DNA from: Prillingera fragicola
Lineage: Eukaryota > Basidiomycota > Tremellomycetes > Trichosporonales > Trichosporonaceae
Assembly (NCBI GenBank): GCA_002335605.1
Contig: BEDY01000001.1
Span: 2,976,001-3,040,000, forward strand
DNA: 64,000 bases
Reading direction: 5' to 3'
Below, piece by piece: positions 33,448-45,250 of this stretch (positions are counted from its first letter, which is position 1; the number at the start of each line of letters is the position of its first letter). Both the position numbers and the translations under genes were made by a program. The notes under the pieces are model-generated. The model saw nothing but the letters and a program-made list of their open reading frames with translations. It was not told where the DNA came from and searched no databases.

Positions 33448-34384
33448 ATGTCTTGGCAGTGTGAGTGCGCTCTCCGAAGGGGATCGTGCCGCGGTGCACA
33501 GTCCGTGGTGCGAGCTGCTGCCAGCTGCAGCTGCCAGCTGCAGCTGCCAGCTACTGTTCAACTGGCCATCAGCTAATCTGGACCTCCACGCATGGGGGTC
33601 CGAGATGCTGCAGCGTAACAGCAGCGCCGTGAAGCAAACCACACGCGCCCTTCACCCCATCCCCACGCCGAATGCTTGCAGTCGCTGACCTCGCTTCCCA
33701 CGGCCCCGTTCGTCACACCGCTCAACTCCGCACCATCCCTGCCCTCAAATCCCTTGTTCCTCACCCCTTCACCGCCCCGCTCACTCGCCTACGTACCCTC
33801 AGCGTACGCTGACAACCTCGTCGCCGAGGGCAAGGTCTGCAAGGCCGCCATCATTGGCAAGCAGGGTGGTGTCTGGGCCGCCTCATCGGGCTACACTGTG
33901 AGTCGCCTCGGTGTGATGATGCAGAAGCAATGTGTGCTGACACTAGGCAGCTCTCGCAGGCCGAGCAGGACTTTGTCGTCAACACCGCCTTCAACGACGC
34001 CGACACTGTTCGCGGTGCGTATCGGGATTGTGCGGGTTGATTCGCGCTGGCTCTTCTCCCCTTCCGATTGCCGTGACTAACCTCCCTAGCCAACGGCATC
34101 ACCCTCGACGGCTTCAAGTTTATGGCTATCCAGGCAAACCCCGACGAGGTCATTGGCAGGAAAGGCGTGAGTAGATCCTGAGAACGATGATCAGAGCTGA
34201 CGAGAACAGGAGCGCGGTGTCTTTATCATTCCCACTGTCCAGGCTATTCTGATCGGCGAGGTAAGTTGCGCAACGGCAGAGCTCACTACGATGCTGACAA
34301 GTCCAGTACGAGGGCACCCCCGCGGGTGACGGCAACGTTGCCGTTTCCAAGCTTGCAGACTACCTCAAGTCGGTCGGCTACTAG
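33448..34384 (+). CDS. PFY1: profilin
   Basis: Six exons: 33448-33460, 33803-33897, 33951-34014, 34090-34166, 34210-34260, 34307-34384; 125 aa, the exact profilin size. The first exon gives only MSWQ plus one base, and splicing to 33803 yields MSWQSYADNLVAEGKV, the canonical profilin start. Later motifs are KAAIIGKQGGVWAAS, EVIGRKGERGVFIIPT and the C-terminal helix VAVSKLADYLKSVGY. It binds G-actin, polyproline (formins) and phosphoinositides at the cell cortex. The first intron (33461-33802, 342 nt) is much longer than the other four and carries a CAGCTGCAGCTGC tandem repeat. Long 5' introns in profilin or actin genes can affect expression; here that is only a possibility. Confidence 0.93.
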
Positions 34385-34525
34385 ACGTCTCCGAGACTAT
34401 AGCCGAGCCATACCATTGAATACAGAGATTGCAAGAGCGAGAGAGATGAAGTCCTGATGAAAATGCGAACAGTTGCATCATCTCTGCAAACCCCATGGGT
34501 ATATCTAAGATCTATCAAACGACAT

Positions 34526-35704
34526 CTAATTCTGGGACTTGCGGCGTTTGGCAGCGCGCTTGTCCTCCTTGTCCTCTGCCCGGCGCTCGGCGCGATTAGG
34601 TCCATCGGCGGACGCGTCGGCGCGGCGCGCCTTTGCCTTTGCCTTCTGCGCCGAGCGTCGGGCAGCAGCTGCGCTCTGCTTGCCAACAGGCTTGGCGGGG
34701 ACAGCCTTGCCCTCTGCTGCGCGGGCCAGGGCGCGGCGCTCACGGCGGTTGAGCTTCTTGCCCTCGCCGGCGGGGGCTGCTGGCTTGGCCTCGTCCTTCT
34801 CCTCCTCCTCGTCATCACCCTCGCTCTCCTCTCCTGACTCGGGGGCAGCCTTCTCCGCCTTCTTGGCCTTACGGCGCTCGCGCTTCTTGCTCTTGCTCTC
34901 CTTGGGTGCGGTAGCCTGGTTGTCAGTCATTCCTATCCTGCCTGGCGAGCTCACATCCAAGAGCGACTCCATAATCTCGACGACGACGTAGCGCGGGTCG
35001 TCGCTGGGCAAGGGGTTGGTCTCGGCCTGGGCCAGGCGGGTCTCCCAGCGCTTCATGCCACGGGTGTGGGACTGTCTGTTAGATTGATCCTTCAAAAGTG
35101 AAGCGCAGAGCACTCACTGCACTGGCCAGATGCGCCTCGACCATCTTCTCGTTCTTGAAGAGCTTGTCAGGGCACACGACACACGCCTTGGGGAACTCCT
35201 GCGGGGGGTGCATCTCCCAGGTGGGGTTGGTAGCGACTTCCTCGATCGTCTTGTCAAAGACTGCCGTCAGCTCATGCTCGATATGGAGGGACTTACGATC
35301 CTCCTCATCGTCACTGGCCTCTTCCAACTCCTCCTCTTCCTCTTCGACCTCCTCGATAACTGGGCGCTTACGCTTCGATCCCGCCGAAGCATCCTCGTCC
35401 TCATCCTCGTCCTCTTCCTCGTCGTCAGAGTCGTCCGAAATGTCTACGCCGTCAGCTCACCCATACTTCAGCAAACAAGCAACTCACCATCCTCGTCACT
35501 CAGCAACGACTCGTCGTCGCTCTCAACGTCCTCGTCCTCATCCTCATCCTCATCCTCATCGCTGTCACTCCCACTGTCATCGCTGTCGCTTCCGTCCGCG
35601 AGCTCGCCCATCTCGCGCATCTTGGCCTTGAGCGCCGTAACACCCGTAGCATCCTCCTTTTGCTTGCGAGCGACTCGCTTGGCCGTAATCTTGTAGAGAG
35701 GCAT
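34526..35704 (-). CDS. acidic/basic nuclear protein with U1-type C2H2 zinc finger
   Basis: Five exons: 35704-35488, 35443-35297, 35260-35118, 35071-34955, 34915-34526; 337 aa. Introns 35261-35296 (36 nt) and 34916-34954 (39 nt) preserve frame and are recognised by GTAAGT / GTGAGC donors and GCTGAC / ACTGAC branch points. Exon 4 starts after the second of two tandem acceptors (AACAGACAG). Layout: basic start, long Asp/Glu stretches (about 45-120), a finger with C148, C151, H165 and H171 (KACVVCPDKLFKNEK..HLASASH, the spacing of U1C/JAZ-type RNA-binding fingers), then RGMKRWETRL and a Lys/Arg/Ala-rich tail with KKRERRKAKKAEK, RRERRALAR and AKRRKS. A nucleolar ribosome-biogenesis role is the best guess; no ortholog is named with confidence. 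Confidence 0.75.
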
Positions 35705-35861
35705 GGAATTGATGGGCTGCTTGGGTTGAGTGAGGAGGTGGTCCAAAAAGTTACACCTCCACCTCCAGTCGTTATGGGCAGTGGCAACGCGAAAATACCT
35801 CCGCAATTGTGTGTGTGTAATCATAAGCAAGCGAGACAAAACCAAATATCAATCTTTCGTG

Positions 35862-35947
35862 GGGCGTGTAGCTCAGTTGGTAGAGCGCGTCATTAGCATT
35901 CATTAGTCTATTTGACGAGGTCTTTGGTTCGATTCCTAACTCGTCCA
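35862..35947 (+). tRNA. tRNA-Ala(AGC) with 13-nt intron
   Basis: Acceptor GGGCGTG pairs with CTCGTCC, including the G3-U70 wobble that identifies alanine tRNA, followed by discriminator A. The D arm (TAGCTCAGTTGG, also the A box) and anticodon stem CGTCA/TGACG (35888-35892 / 35913-35917) are clear. The 20-nt loop is explained by anticodon AGC at 35895-35897 and an intron at 35899-35911 after position 37. The T arm has loop TTCGATT with one T-T mismatch in its stem. The B box GGTTCGATTCC is intact. The 3' CCA is not encoded. Confidence 0.93.
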
Positions 35948-35950
35948 CTC

Positions 35951-35955
35951 TTTTT
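35951..35955 (+). terminator. Pol III terminator T5
   Basis: A run of five T residues three bases after the tRNA 3' end, the normal RNA polymerase III stop. Confidence 0.8.
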
Positions 35956-36056
35956 GGACTTTAACACTGTCACATCCGTTGTTGCAGCAGTATCTCGTCC
36001 TTTTTGCCTCAGGAGGCGACAAAGCATGAACATGAAATGGTATGATACATTGATTA

Positions 36057-39000
36057 CTACATGACGGCACCAAGAGTGCTGTCCTCCCTCATTAGATGCA
36101 GGAACGCTGCCCGCTGCGCCTCATACTCCTCAACAGTCTCCACACCACGCGCGTACACACCAGCACCGACGGCCTCCAGCGGAACAGGGTGGACGTGCTT
36201 CTTGGTCGTCGTCTTGTCCCCGATCGCCGACTTCTTGCCTGCCACCAGCTTGAGGCACTTGTCCTCGGTCAAGCCATAATTGTCCAAAAGAAGGTTCTTG
36301 GTCAGGATGGCGAGGCACACTATGATGCTGGCATTGGCGAGGTGGCTGGCCGAGAAGTGGACTGTGTCTGAGACGATGACCTTGTTGCCCTGAAGTACGC
36401 CTGTGCCCTCAATCTGCCCTTGCTCGAACGCGTTCGACACAGCAGTGCCATCCGAGATGACGTGGCTGAGATGCTGGACTATGATCATGACCTCCTCCTG
36501 AGTCTGATAGTCTAGCAAGACAAGATTCTCCGCGAGGTAGAGGACAAACTGTGGGTCAATGGCCGTTGTGCCCAGCAGCTCAAACTCGAAAGCCTTGGTG
36601 AGGGCCTTGAGAAATTCGAGCTTCCATGCCCGCTTCTCACTCAACAGGCTGTACCAGCCGGCAAAGTGCGCTTTGCCGTTGTGGTGTCCAGTGACCTCCG
36701 ACGTGAGACCCTTCTGGTACTCGAACGACGCCTGGGCAAACTCGAGGTGTCGAACATTGAGCAGCGACGGGTGCTTGGTGTGCAGAGTCGTATGCAATTC
36801 CAGCGCCTGGGATGCAGTGGCAGCATGTGAGCTCGTCTCCAAAGAGATCAGAACTGGCAAGAGACGAAGAGGGTGGTACAAGCCCTGGTTGATCGTAAAG
36901 GCGAAGACGCTCATCGCAGCTGCTTGAAGAGCAGGATGGTGCGACTGGGCACCCTCGATGATGTAGTCGATGTTGTGTTGCACGAGAGCAGTCGACACAC
37001 CAGAGTCATGGAGGTCGGCCCCACTGCCAATGAGCTCGTTGATGCCCTTCTCTGTCGGCGTCTTTTCAATCTTCTTCTTCGCCTGAGACTCGAGGAAGCC
37101 ATGCAGCATGTTGAGCAGCTGCGCCTTGTCCTTCTCGCTGTTCCCCTGGAAGATCTTGCCCATCCACTTTTCGGCCCTCTTATCCAGTATGAGTTTGGGA
37201 TGAGCCCGGAACAGACAGCCAAGGCACAGGATGGGATGTTGCTGCGAGGCGACGGCTTGAGCAAAGTCGAGATAGCGATCAAAGAGATACCTTCGCAACG
37301 GCTCATCGTCCGTAATCTTGGAGAGATGAGCTTGAAGAACGTCGTCCTGGCTGGCGATGGTGTCGAGGTCGCAGTGCTCGGAAATGAGGGCAGTAATGTA
37401 GTTGAACATAGGGAAAGGATTGGCATTTTTGTCAATCGTCTTCATCTTCTCTGAACCACGTTAGCGACTGCAGAGGGCCTAAAACTCACCAATGCACGAC
37501 CGCAGCAGTGACAAGAGAGCAAGATACTCTTTGGTGAGGTTGTTTACCACAGCGCAGTAGCAAGCCACCGGCTGCTGCAAGGCTGAGAGACCACCAGTAG
37601 GACGGCCAATCATCGCCCTCACGGTCTTTGAGAGATCCTGCGCAAAGGTTGAAGAGGCCTTGGGCATGTATGGAATAGACGAGGTGAAGATCTTCAACAG
37701 GAGGTCGTTGGTGATGCGCTCTTCATGCTGAGACATATTAGCTTTAGTAATCAGGCCACAACGTACGTTGGTAGGAGTCTTGAGATTGGTAGCGAGAATG
37801 CTTGCTTTGTTGGTATCAATCAATGCTGGGTTGTTTATGCTGAGAAGATAGATAGCGTGAATGTGGCTCGCAGCATCCTGCCCTTTGTTAGCTCCTGTGA
37901 CTATGTGTAGACTCACAAAGTCAGGATCCTCCGTGGCATCCACCATCTGTTTAATGAGCGAGTTGATGGTGCTGGGAAAGTGCTGGTCGCTCTCGACCTT
38001 TGTGGCGACCTATTGTCAGCGAGGGTTAGCAAAAATGACTCACTCCTTCGAGAGCGCTCTCAATGGAACGGGGCTTTCCCTGGTACTCCTTCAGGATGGA
38101 CACCAGCAAGGTTGCAGTCTTGTCAGGAGCGAACGGCGTCGGGTACAGGATCTCGCCCAGCGACTTGACCGCGAGCTCCTGTACTGTCAGCGCTATGGCA
38201 ACATGGTGGAACTCACCTTGACATTGTCATCCTCGTCCTCACAAGCCACGATGAGGTTACAGCAGATCTTGACCTGGACGTCCTCGTTATCAGTCGAGTT
38301 GAAGATCTCGCGCAAGAGCTTGATAACACGCTTCCTGACACCAAGTCCAGTGTCCGTGACCCGAAGGGCAATGAGAGGGTAGTACTCAACGGCCAAGTGC
38401 GACTGCTGAACCACATACTTGCCGATGAGATCGACAGCAGCATCGCGCACAGCCGGAGAGGAATCGGTCAAGCGATCCTCAATCGCAGCGTGGACGACAT
38501 CCTACAGAGTCAACCACAATCCATCATTTGAAACAGAACACTTACCATGCTGAGAACTCCAGGATCTTTCACGACGATACTGCTGAGACCGCGAAGGGCC
38601 TTGGATCGCTGGGCGACGGCTCCAGAGTCCATGGCCGCAATGAGCGCATGTAAGATGGGGTTGAAGGCTCCGTGCAGCGAGTGTGAGGTAGAGACGGCAA
38701 GTGACGCTTTCAAGGCATCTTCTGCCTGGTTCGGGTCCCTGCGACGTCAGCAACAGCTCGGAACTGTCAACTCACGTAATCTCAAACAAGGCATCATCTG
38801 CTCGCCACACGGCCCGTGTTGCCTTCAGCAGGGATTGTGAAACGCCCTGGAGATTCTCCTTGAGCTCCTCTGCCTCATTCGTCTCCGCCTCCTTGCCCTC
38901 CTCAGCAGGCGCTGCAAGCTCAGTCGTGAGGCGCTGAATAACAGAGTTTGCCTTGGCAAGTGCCGAATGCAGCTCCCGTGCCCACATGATCTGACCCATC

Positions 39001-42000
39001 TCTCCAGACGATATGAACATGCTGTCTTGCCTCGCGGCTGAGAGAAGGAAGTGCTGTATTGTCGAGTTCGCTGCCAGCAGCGTCGCCAGATCATTCCTGT
39101 CGGCACTAGAGATGATTTGGTCAAGACTGGGCATGATGCTAGAGACGTCAAGCTGGAGGTACCGGAGGTGGGCGGCGATGTCGCCGAGATAGTCGAGGGC
39201 AACGCTGTGGGCAGCGCTGGACTGCTCGTTGAGAGCAGCCATCTGAGGTCAGCATCGCTCTTGGAACCAGCCACTCACCAATGACTTAGACAGAATGCCC
39301 AGAAACAGGGAGGCTGCAGGCCACTCTGGATGGAAAAGCACGGTGAGAAGGTCGGTCACGAGAGTGTCCAGGATGCCCTTGAAGTTGGCGTCATTCGACG
39401 TCTTGTTAGCTTTGGACAGTGACGACCTGGTTTATCAGCAACATCTTTGAAGGCAGGGCTCACTTTTGAACGAGGAAGACGACCACAATCTGTGCCGACC
39501 TTGCAGCATTCTCCATGGCATCACCCAGAATTTGGGTCTCCTCCTCGCCAGTAGCTTGGTCCTCCGCCTCGAAGCCTTGTTCGGCTGTGTGGAGCTTTCG
39601 GATCCTTTTACCAACGCCATGCGAGCACGCCTGAACGAGCTGCAGCAGCAGTGCCGACAACGTGTTGATCGACTGGCCATTGGGGAGTTGGAACAACGTC
39701 TGGCCAGCTCCAGGGGTGTGGGTCTTGCCGAGAGACCCAAGAATCTCCTCAATGATCCACTGGCGCTGGTCTGCATATTTGGCAAACGCGCCACGCAAAC
39801 ATCCTAAAGCTTCTGTCCTCAAACTTTTCATGACCGACCAGCTGGCTCCAGCTGGCTTGCCCTTTGTGCGACGGACTGCGGGGTCGTTGACGAAGACTGG
39901 TCCCACTGCCAGGTAAACGGTCTGAATGACTAGCGAGTCAGAAAATGACATGTCGGGTCGACTAATGAGGGCGGCAATGTGTGGAACGGCAGCGCAGGTT
40001 GTTTGAGCAATCGCCGAGATAGTAGGATGCTTGAACATGGACGCAAGCTTCCTCGATTTACTCTTCGCGGCGGCAGCCTCTTCAATGGCAATGTTGGCGA
40101 GGTACTGACTGTGGATCTCTGCACCAGTCAGCGTTGTCTAACAACGAGTTCCCACTTTCTCCAGCAAGTCCTTCGACGACGGGGAACAAAACCTTGCTCA
40201 TCTGCTCCCGCACAGTAGACACAGCCAAGGTAAGCAAGTCCTCCGAGTACAGCTGCTTGGGTAGCTTGCCGTTCAGCACCACGAGGCAGCACTGCGCAGC
40301 AGATACTGCTCCTAGCATGGTCGACAGGATGTTCTCAGACCTGGCTATCTCTTCGTCAGACACCTCCACAGCATCCCCCAACGCCCCCTTGACAGGTGAT
40401 CCTTTCTTGACTGGAGACTCGTTCATGGCGACTGATGTCCTTGCACCGGTATTAGGGAATGGATTGAGTTCTGCCCCGTCGCGCATGGTCCTCTCCAGCA
40501 GCTTGAAAAGTCGCGAGAGGCTATCAACGTCCCAAGCAGCTTGTTGACCGCCAACCTTGCGCTGCCGCTTGATGTTGGCTTGCAAGCGAGCAACATAGCG
40601 AACGATCTTGTCCATGGCCGAGACCGACAGGAGCGGTGCACCCTCTTTGGACAGCGAGCCAAAGAAGCGTGCTGAAGCCATATCGTCTGCTGTGGGATTT
40701 GCGTCGAATGCATCAGACTCCTCAAAGATGTCCTCTAGGAGATTCTGGAGCTTCTCAAAGGACGCTGGGGCTTCAGCAGGGTGCCATGACCAGGCCAGGC
40801 ACAGTACTCACATCGCTGGTCCTTGTCGCCTGTTCGTCCACTGGTGGGGGCAACAAGAGTCTCGCCGTACCGAGCTGGGCTAGTCATGTCCACGTCAGCT
40901 TCCTGGCCACGGTCTCCCCAGTCGATGTCGTCGTCAGATTCTTCCTTGGCACGTGGAGTCGAGTGCATGGACATGGTAGAGCGCTGAAGGTCTGAGGCGC
41001 TTGACATGGAAGTGTAAGCTGCCTTGGCCGCATGAGTCAACTTTGGCGGGTCAATCTCCATAACGCGCCGATTGGGCGTGACAGGCGTTGGGCTCTCCGA
41101 CGTCCTGGAGACATCGTTCGAAGTCTTGACCTTCTTGGAAGGTGACGGCCCCGGCATTCCACCCTTCCCTGCCGAGCTCTTCTCATGACGGCCCGCTATA
41201 GGCGTTGACGAAACAGACGATGCGCGTGATGCGCCAGCTGCAGGAGATGGGCTTTGCAAGTTCAATGTGCGGTTGATGTAGTTCTCAAAGTAGTCGAGGG
41301 AAGAAGACGCCGAGGGCGGGGCAGCGGCAGAGTTGGGAGTCGGAGGTTGTCCTGTTCCAGATGACGAGGCGGCCGAGGACCCAAGGAGAGACGTGGCCAT
41401 GGGCTGGACCGAGGGCGGCGTCGTTGAGGGGAGCGCTGAATGCTGCCGTTGTGGCGACTGCTGGCCGAACTGCTGCTGAAACTGCTGCAGCTGCTGATCT
41501 TGAGGCTGCTGGAAGTTCTGGCCTTGGTACTGCTGTGAATGCGGTATCCGGTAGTTCTGGGGGGAGCCGGCCAGGAACTGCTGTTGGTGGGGCATCTGCT
41601 GGGCAAACTGTTGTTGGTACGGTTGTTGGAATTGTTGTTGAGCCTGATGCTGCTGTTGCTGGTAATGCTGCTGTACCGGCTGGGACCGCTGTACCGGCTT
41701 GGGCGGGGCATATGATCTGTCCAGTCAGCTCTTAACCTTGGTGCTTGCAGGAGGTACACTAACTGTGTCAAGCCGTAACTCTGCGCCTGTTGCAGAACAC
41801 TTGCCAGCCTCCTCTGCGCGTCATCGTGCATGGCCAAGTCTGCTGCATTTTGAGGCTGGTCGATCCTCTGAAATTCGCCCTGCTGTCGCGGGTACAGCGT
41901 GTCTGACGCGACTGATGGTTGGTAAGTGATGGTATTGGGCGCGAAGTAGCCGGCAACTTGTGGCGAGTCAGCAACAGTCCCATCGTGAAACTCACCTCGG

Positions 42001-42194
42001 GCTGTTGGAGTATACGTTGCGAATGGAAACACGCGCAGCATGTTGGCAGGATCATTGCAGGCCTCCTGGGGGAGAGTTTGGTCGCCGGGTAACTCCTGCT
42101 GTGGAGGCTGGTATTGGCCCTGGCCGGGTGGATGTTGATATTGCTGAGATGGCTGCAAGCCGGGTCCGCCGTGTGGCGGTGGTGGCTGAGCCAT
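36057..42194 (-). CDS. SCC2: cohesin loader Scc2/Mis4/NIPBL
   Basis: Fourteen exons: 42194-41996, 41956-41758, 41716-40812, 40764-40156, 40118-39464, 39426-39279, 39242-38776, 38738-38546, 38501-38217, 38178-38044, 38009-37917, 37877-37767, 37727-37490, 37450-36057; 1876 aa. The N-terminus (about 1-300) is Gln/Pro-rich and presumably disordered, with a long polyglutamine-like tract encoded near 41433-41700. Next come Ser/Pro-rich sequence with basic patches and an acidic SDDDIDW patch, then HEAT-repeat helices. The diagnostic Scc2/NIPBL block is DSSPAVRDAAVDLIGKYVV followed by DTGLGVRKRVIKLLREIF (exon 9). With Scc4 it loads cohesin on chromatin and drives loop extrusion. The length fits fungal Scc2 proteins. 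ATG 42194 follows a stop-free TTG codon and is the first true ATG. Confidence 0.9.
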
Positions 42195-42452
42195 GCTGAG
42201 CAATGCAAGCAACGCGCTTGATCAAAAGCTGACGCGTTGAGCGATGGATGTCTGAGAAGATGGTGTATGGCTGAGTGGACAGGCGAGAGGTGGAGGAAGG
42301 CGACGAAAGTGGGTGAGGTGGACATTGGCCAGGCACGGTCAGCCAGGATCTGCGGGGCAACGCGTTGATATGACCATTTCATGGTGCATGGGACTATGTA
42401 CGTGCAGCGCAAATGCATAATAGCCCAGGTGACTCTACAGCTCGCGTCTACA
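42195..42452. promoter_or_regulatory. SCC2 upstream region
   Basis: 258 bp between SCC2 start and the GCD6 stop, both minus strand. No specific signal recognised. Confidence 0.35.
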
Positions 42453-44893
42453 CTACTCGTCGTCGCTGTCAGACTCCTCCTCCTCCTCCTCGTCATCATC
42501 ATCGTCATCGTCCTCACTGTCCATCTGCTCAAGAACGTCGACATACTGCTTGCCCTTGGCAAAGACCTCCTTGAACTTCTCGCGCTCACCCTCCTTTGCA
42601 CCCTCGCCACGGGCGGCCGAGAGCGAACGCCACTCAATAAGGGCCTCCTCGTCCACAGTGTCCGAGTCGTACATGCCACGGAGAATCATGCCGAACCAAG
42701 GAGCATATGCGGGATTACGCACGCAGAAGGTCTGAACGTCAAGAGCAATGTCCGAGAGGTCACGGGCCAGGTTGGCGGCCATTGCACCCCAGCGGCGCCA
42801 GACGGCAGTTGCCGAGCTCAGAACGCCTCCCGCCCCACCCTCAAGTGACACCTTGCTCATGAGGAAGTTGACAACCTCCTCACGGGCTGGGTCGATACCA
42901 GAGTTGTAACCCATGACCAACGTCTTGAGCTCGAGAAGCGCGTTCTTGACTGCGTGACCCTCCTCGTACGCACGGGCCAGTGACGAACGGATCTCGGAGA
43001 AGAAGGCGTCCGAAGGACCATCGTTGATGTCTAGACGGCCAACATCCAGGTCGCTGTCCGAGTCTGCCAATGAGACGACCTCGTCGGAGGGAGTGCTCGA
43101 GCCAACTGAAAGGGTGGAGAGAGACACCTCCGATGCCAAGCTGACGTTTGACAAGCTGCGGCCAAGCTGAAGTAACTGTTTGTTGTGGGGGTGCTCATAG
43201 GGGTCCTCGCCCTCGTCATCCGAGTCCTCATCGGGCTCCTCCTCCTCACTGGGCCACAGGAAGCCGATCGACTCGGATCCAAGGACCGCGAGGTTGAGAT
43301 TCCTCTCAGCCTCCAGATCCTCTTCGTCCTCCTCATCCGAGTCAGAGTCCGAGCCGTAAGACTCGGCGGCATACCTCTCCCGACCAACACGCGAGAACTC
43401 GGGGACGTGAACGCCGGGGCCGATGGTAACGTCGTTTCCGATCAATGTGCCCTTACCGATGACAGCGCCGTCGCCAATGATCACATTATCGCCGATCATA
43501 CACTCGTCGAGAAGACATCCCGCACCTATCCGGACGTTGGTGAACACATACGACTTGCGGATGGTGGTATTGGCACCGACCTGGCAGCGCGAGCCGAGAG
43601 TGGACTGCTGAATCTGCGTGTGGTGGCCGAGCGAGCAGCGTGAGCCGATGAGAAGCGGCCCCTGCAGAGCGGTAGTGCGTGACAGCAAAACATTGTCGCG
43701 GGCAACATAGATGTTTCCACGTCGCAGCTCGTACTCGGCACCACCTGGCACGCTGATATCGGGCACCAAAGGGAATGCCCATCGCCTCAAAATGTCCTGG
43801 GTGATCTCGCCGTAGGTGCGGGTATCCCTGATCCGCTCAACGTACTGGCCATGCGAGACCTGGCTGTCTTCCGCGAGATCATCATCGCCACCGACCAAGT
43901 GGTAGTTGATCCTCTTGCCAAGGAGCTCACTCATGAGGAGTCCACGGACGAAGTGCCTCCTCAAGTCGTGGTAGTCAAAGTTCTCCGTGCAGAGAGCGGG
44001 AACGTCGGCCTCGCAAATGTCCACACCGAGATCGCGGTATCCACCACGAGATGAGGAGCCAGAGGTTCCCGACCAAACCTCAAACTCGTCCATGGTTGCG
44101 GGCCAAGGGTCTAGGAACAAGTTGGCAGGGAACTCCACGCGGCGGCGGCGGGGAAGCATAGCGTTGAGGTCGTAGTGAAGAAGACGGGAAGAAGGAGGGT
44201 GGACCATCATCACTGGGGACTCGGGGTGGGCACGTCCACCGCGACCCACTCCCATGGTCATGATGAGCTCCTTATCGGCCTCGCGACGCCTCTTGTGGGC
44301 ATCAACCATCTGCGAAATGTCATAGTTGGAAACGAGGGGGTTGTGGATGAGGATGAAAGGGTTATCGGGATTCAAGACCTAAAGGCTGTCAGCATATTGC
44401 CCCCGTTACAGACAAGGATACTTGCGTGCATGGAGTCGAGCTCACGAAGCGCGTCACCTGCGCTGCGGGCAGTGTTGGACGAGAGACAGTGAATGTCAAG
44501 CATGCTCTGGAAAGGCGACTGGCTGGTGGTCTGTCAGCGAACGTCTATAAGCTCCAGGCTCTACTCACTTGACAAAGTCACGGATCTTGTCCGAGTGCGC
44601 GCCGCAGAAGATGAAGACCTGCTTGACTTTGCTCGAGGCGAGGCTCTCGAGGGTCCACGCAAGAAGGGGGACCGAGCAGAGTGGCAGGAGAATGCGGGGC
44701 TGATCGAGACAAAGAACCTCAAAGCGACGGTTGTACGAGTCGGCGAGAATGACCGCCTGGAGCGGGTTGTCGTCGACATTGTCGGCCTTCTAGTCGCGCC
44801 ATCAGCGAATTGTTGGCAGCTCTGGAAATTAGTTGAAACAGTGTGACGTACCTGCTTGGGCTCTGCCTTTGTGGGCTGCTTTTTGGGTGCCAT
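42453..44893 (-). CDS. GCD6: translation initiation factor eIF2B subunit epsilon
   Basis: Four exons: 44893-44852, 44789-44569, 44522-44426, 44378-42453; 761 aa. The N-terminal nucleotidyltransferase-like domain is interrupted by the introns (LQAVILADSYNRRFEVL, then PRILLPLCSVPLLAWTLE). A hexapeptide-repeat left-handed beta helix follows around residues 350-430 (IGAGCLLDECMIGDNVIIGDG, IGKGTLIGNDVTIGPG). An acidic linker precedes a C-terminal W2/HEAT domain (about 600-735) that carries guanine-nucleotide exchange activity, and the protein ends in an Asp/Glu-rich tail. It is the catalytic subunit that reloads eIF2 with GTP and the control point of the integrated stress response. The third intron (44379-44425) has a GC donor (CAC|GCAAGT), needed to keep the frame. 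It faces NDUFA1. Confidence 0.93.
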
Positions 44894-45250
44894 GGTGACG
44901 AGCAAGTGCGATGTGTACGCCGATGGGCGATTTCGCTGCTTGTGCGCGGGCTAGTTTGGGGCTGGCTGGAGTTGTTGTACTCAAAGCAAGCTCGCCGAAC
45001 AATGTTCTGCTCAGTCCTAGATGCTCGACTCGCCTCCATCTTGCGGCAACCACGTGCTGATCGCATGGCTGCCACTCCCTTAAGCCCGCAATTCTCCGTG
45101 GCTGGTCCATCCGCCCTGGCCAGCGACTGAGTGATGGCTTCGAGCTCATTTGTCCACAGCCTACAACCGGTCCACTCGCTGCGTGACTCGTCTAGACGCA
45201 TAGCACAAGCATCGTATTCCGTCCCCTTCATCTCTCCGAAACCACTAGCA
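44894..45250. promoter_or_regulatory. divergent promoter of GCD6 and NDUFA1
   Basis: 357 bp between start codons, containing a CACGTG motif at about 45051-45056. No other signal named. Confidence 0.4.

Noticed and set aside
36873..37454. 193-codon plus-strand frame within SCC2
   Set aside because: Opposite the continuous last exon of Scc2; no independent start context or domain.
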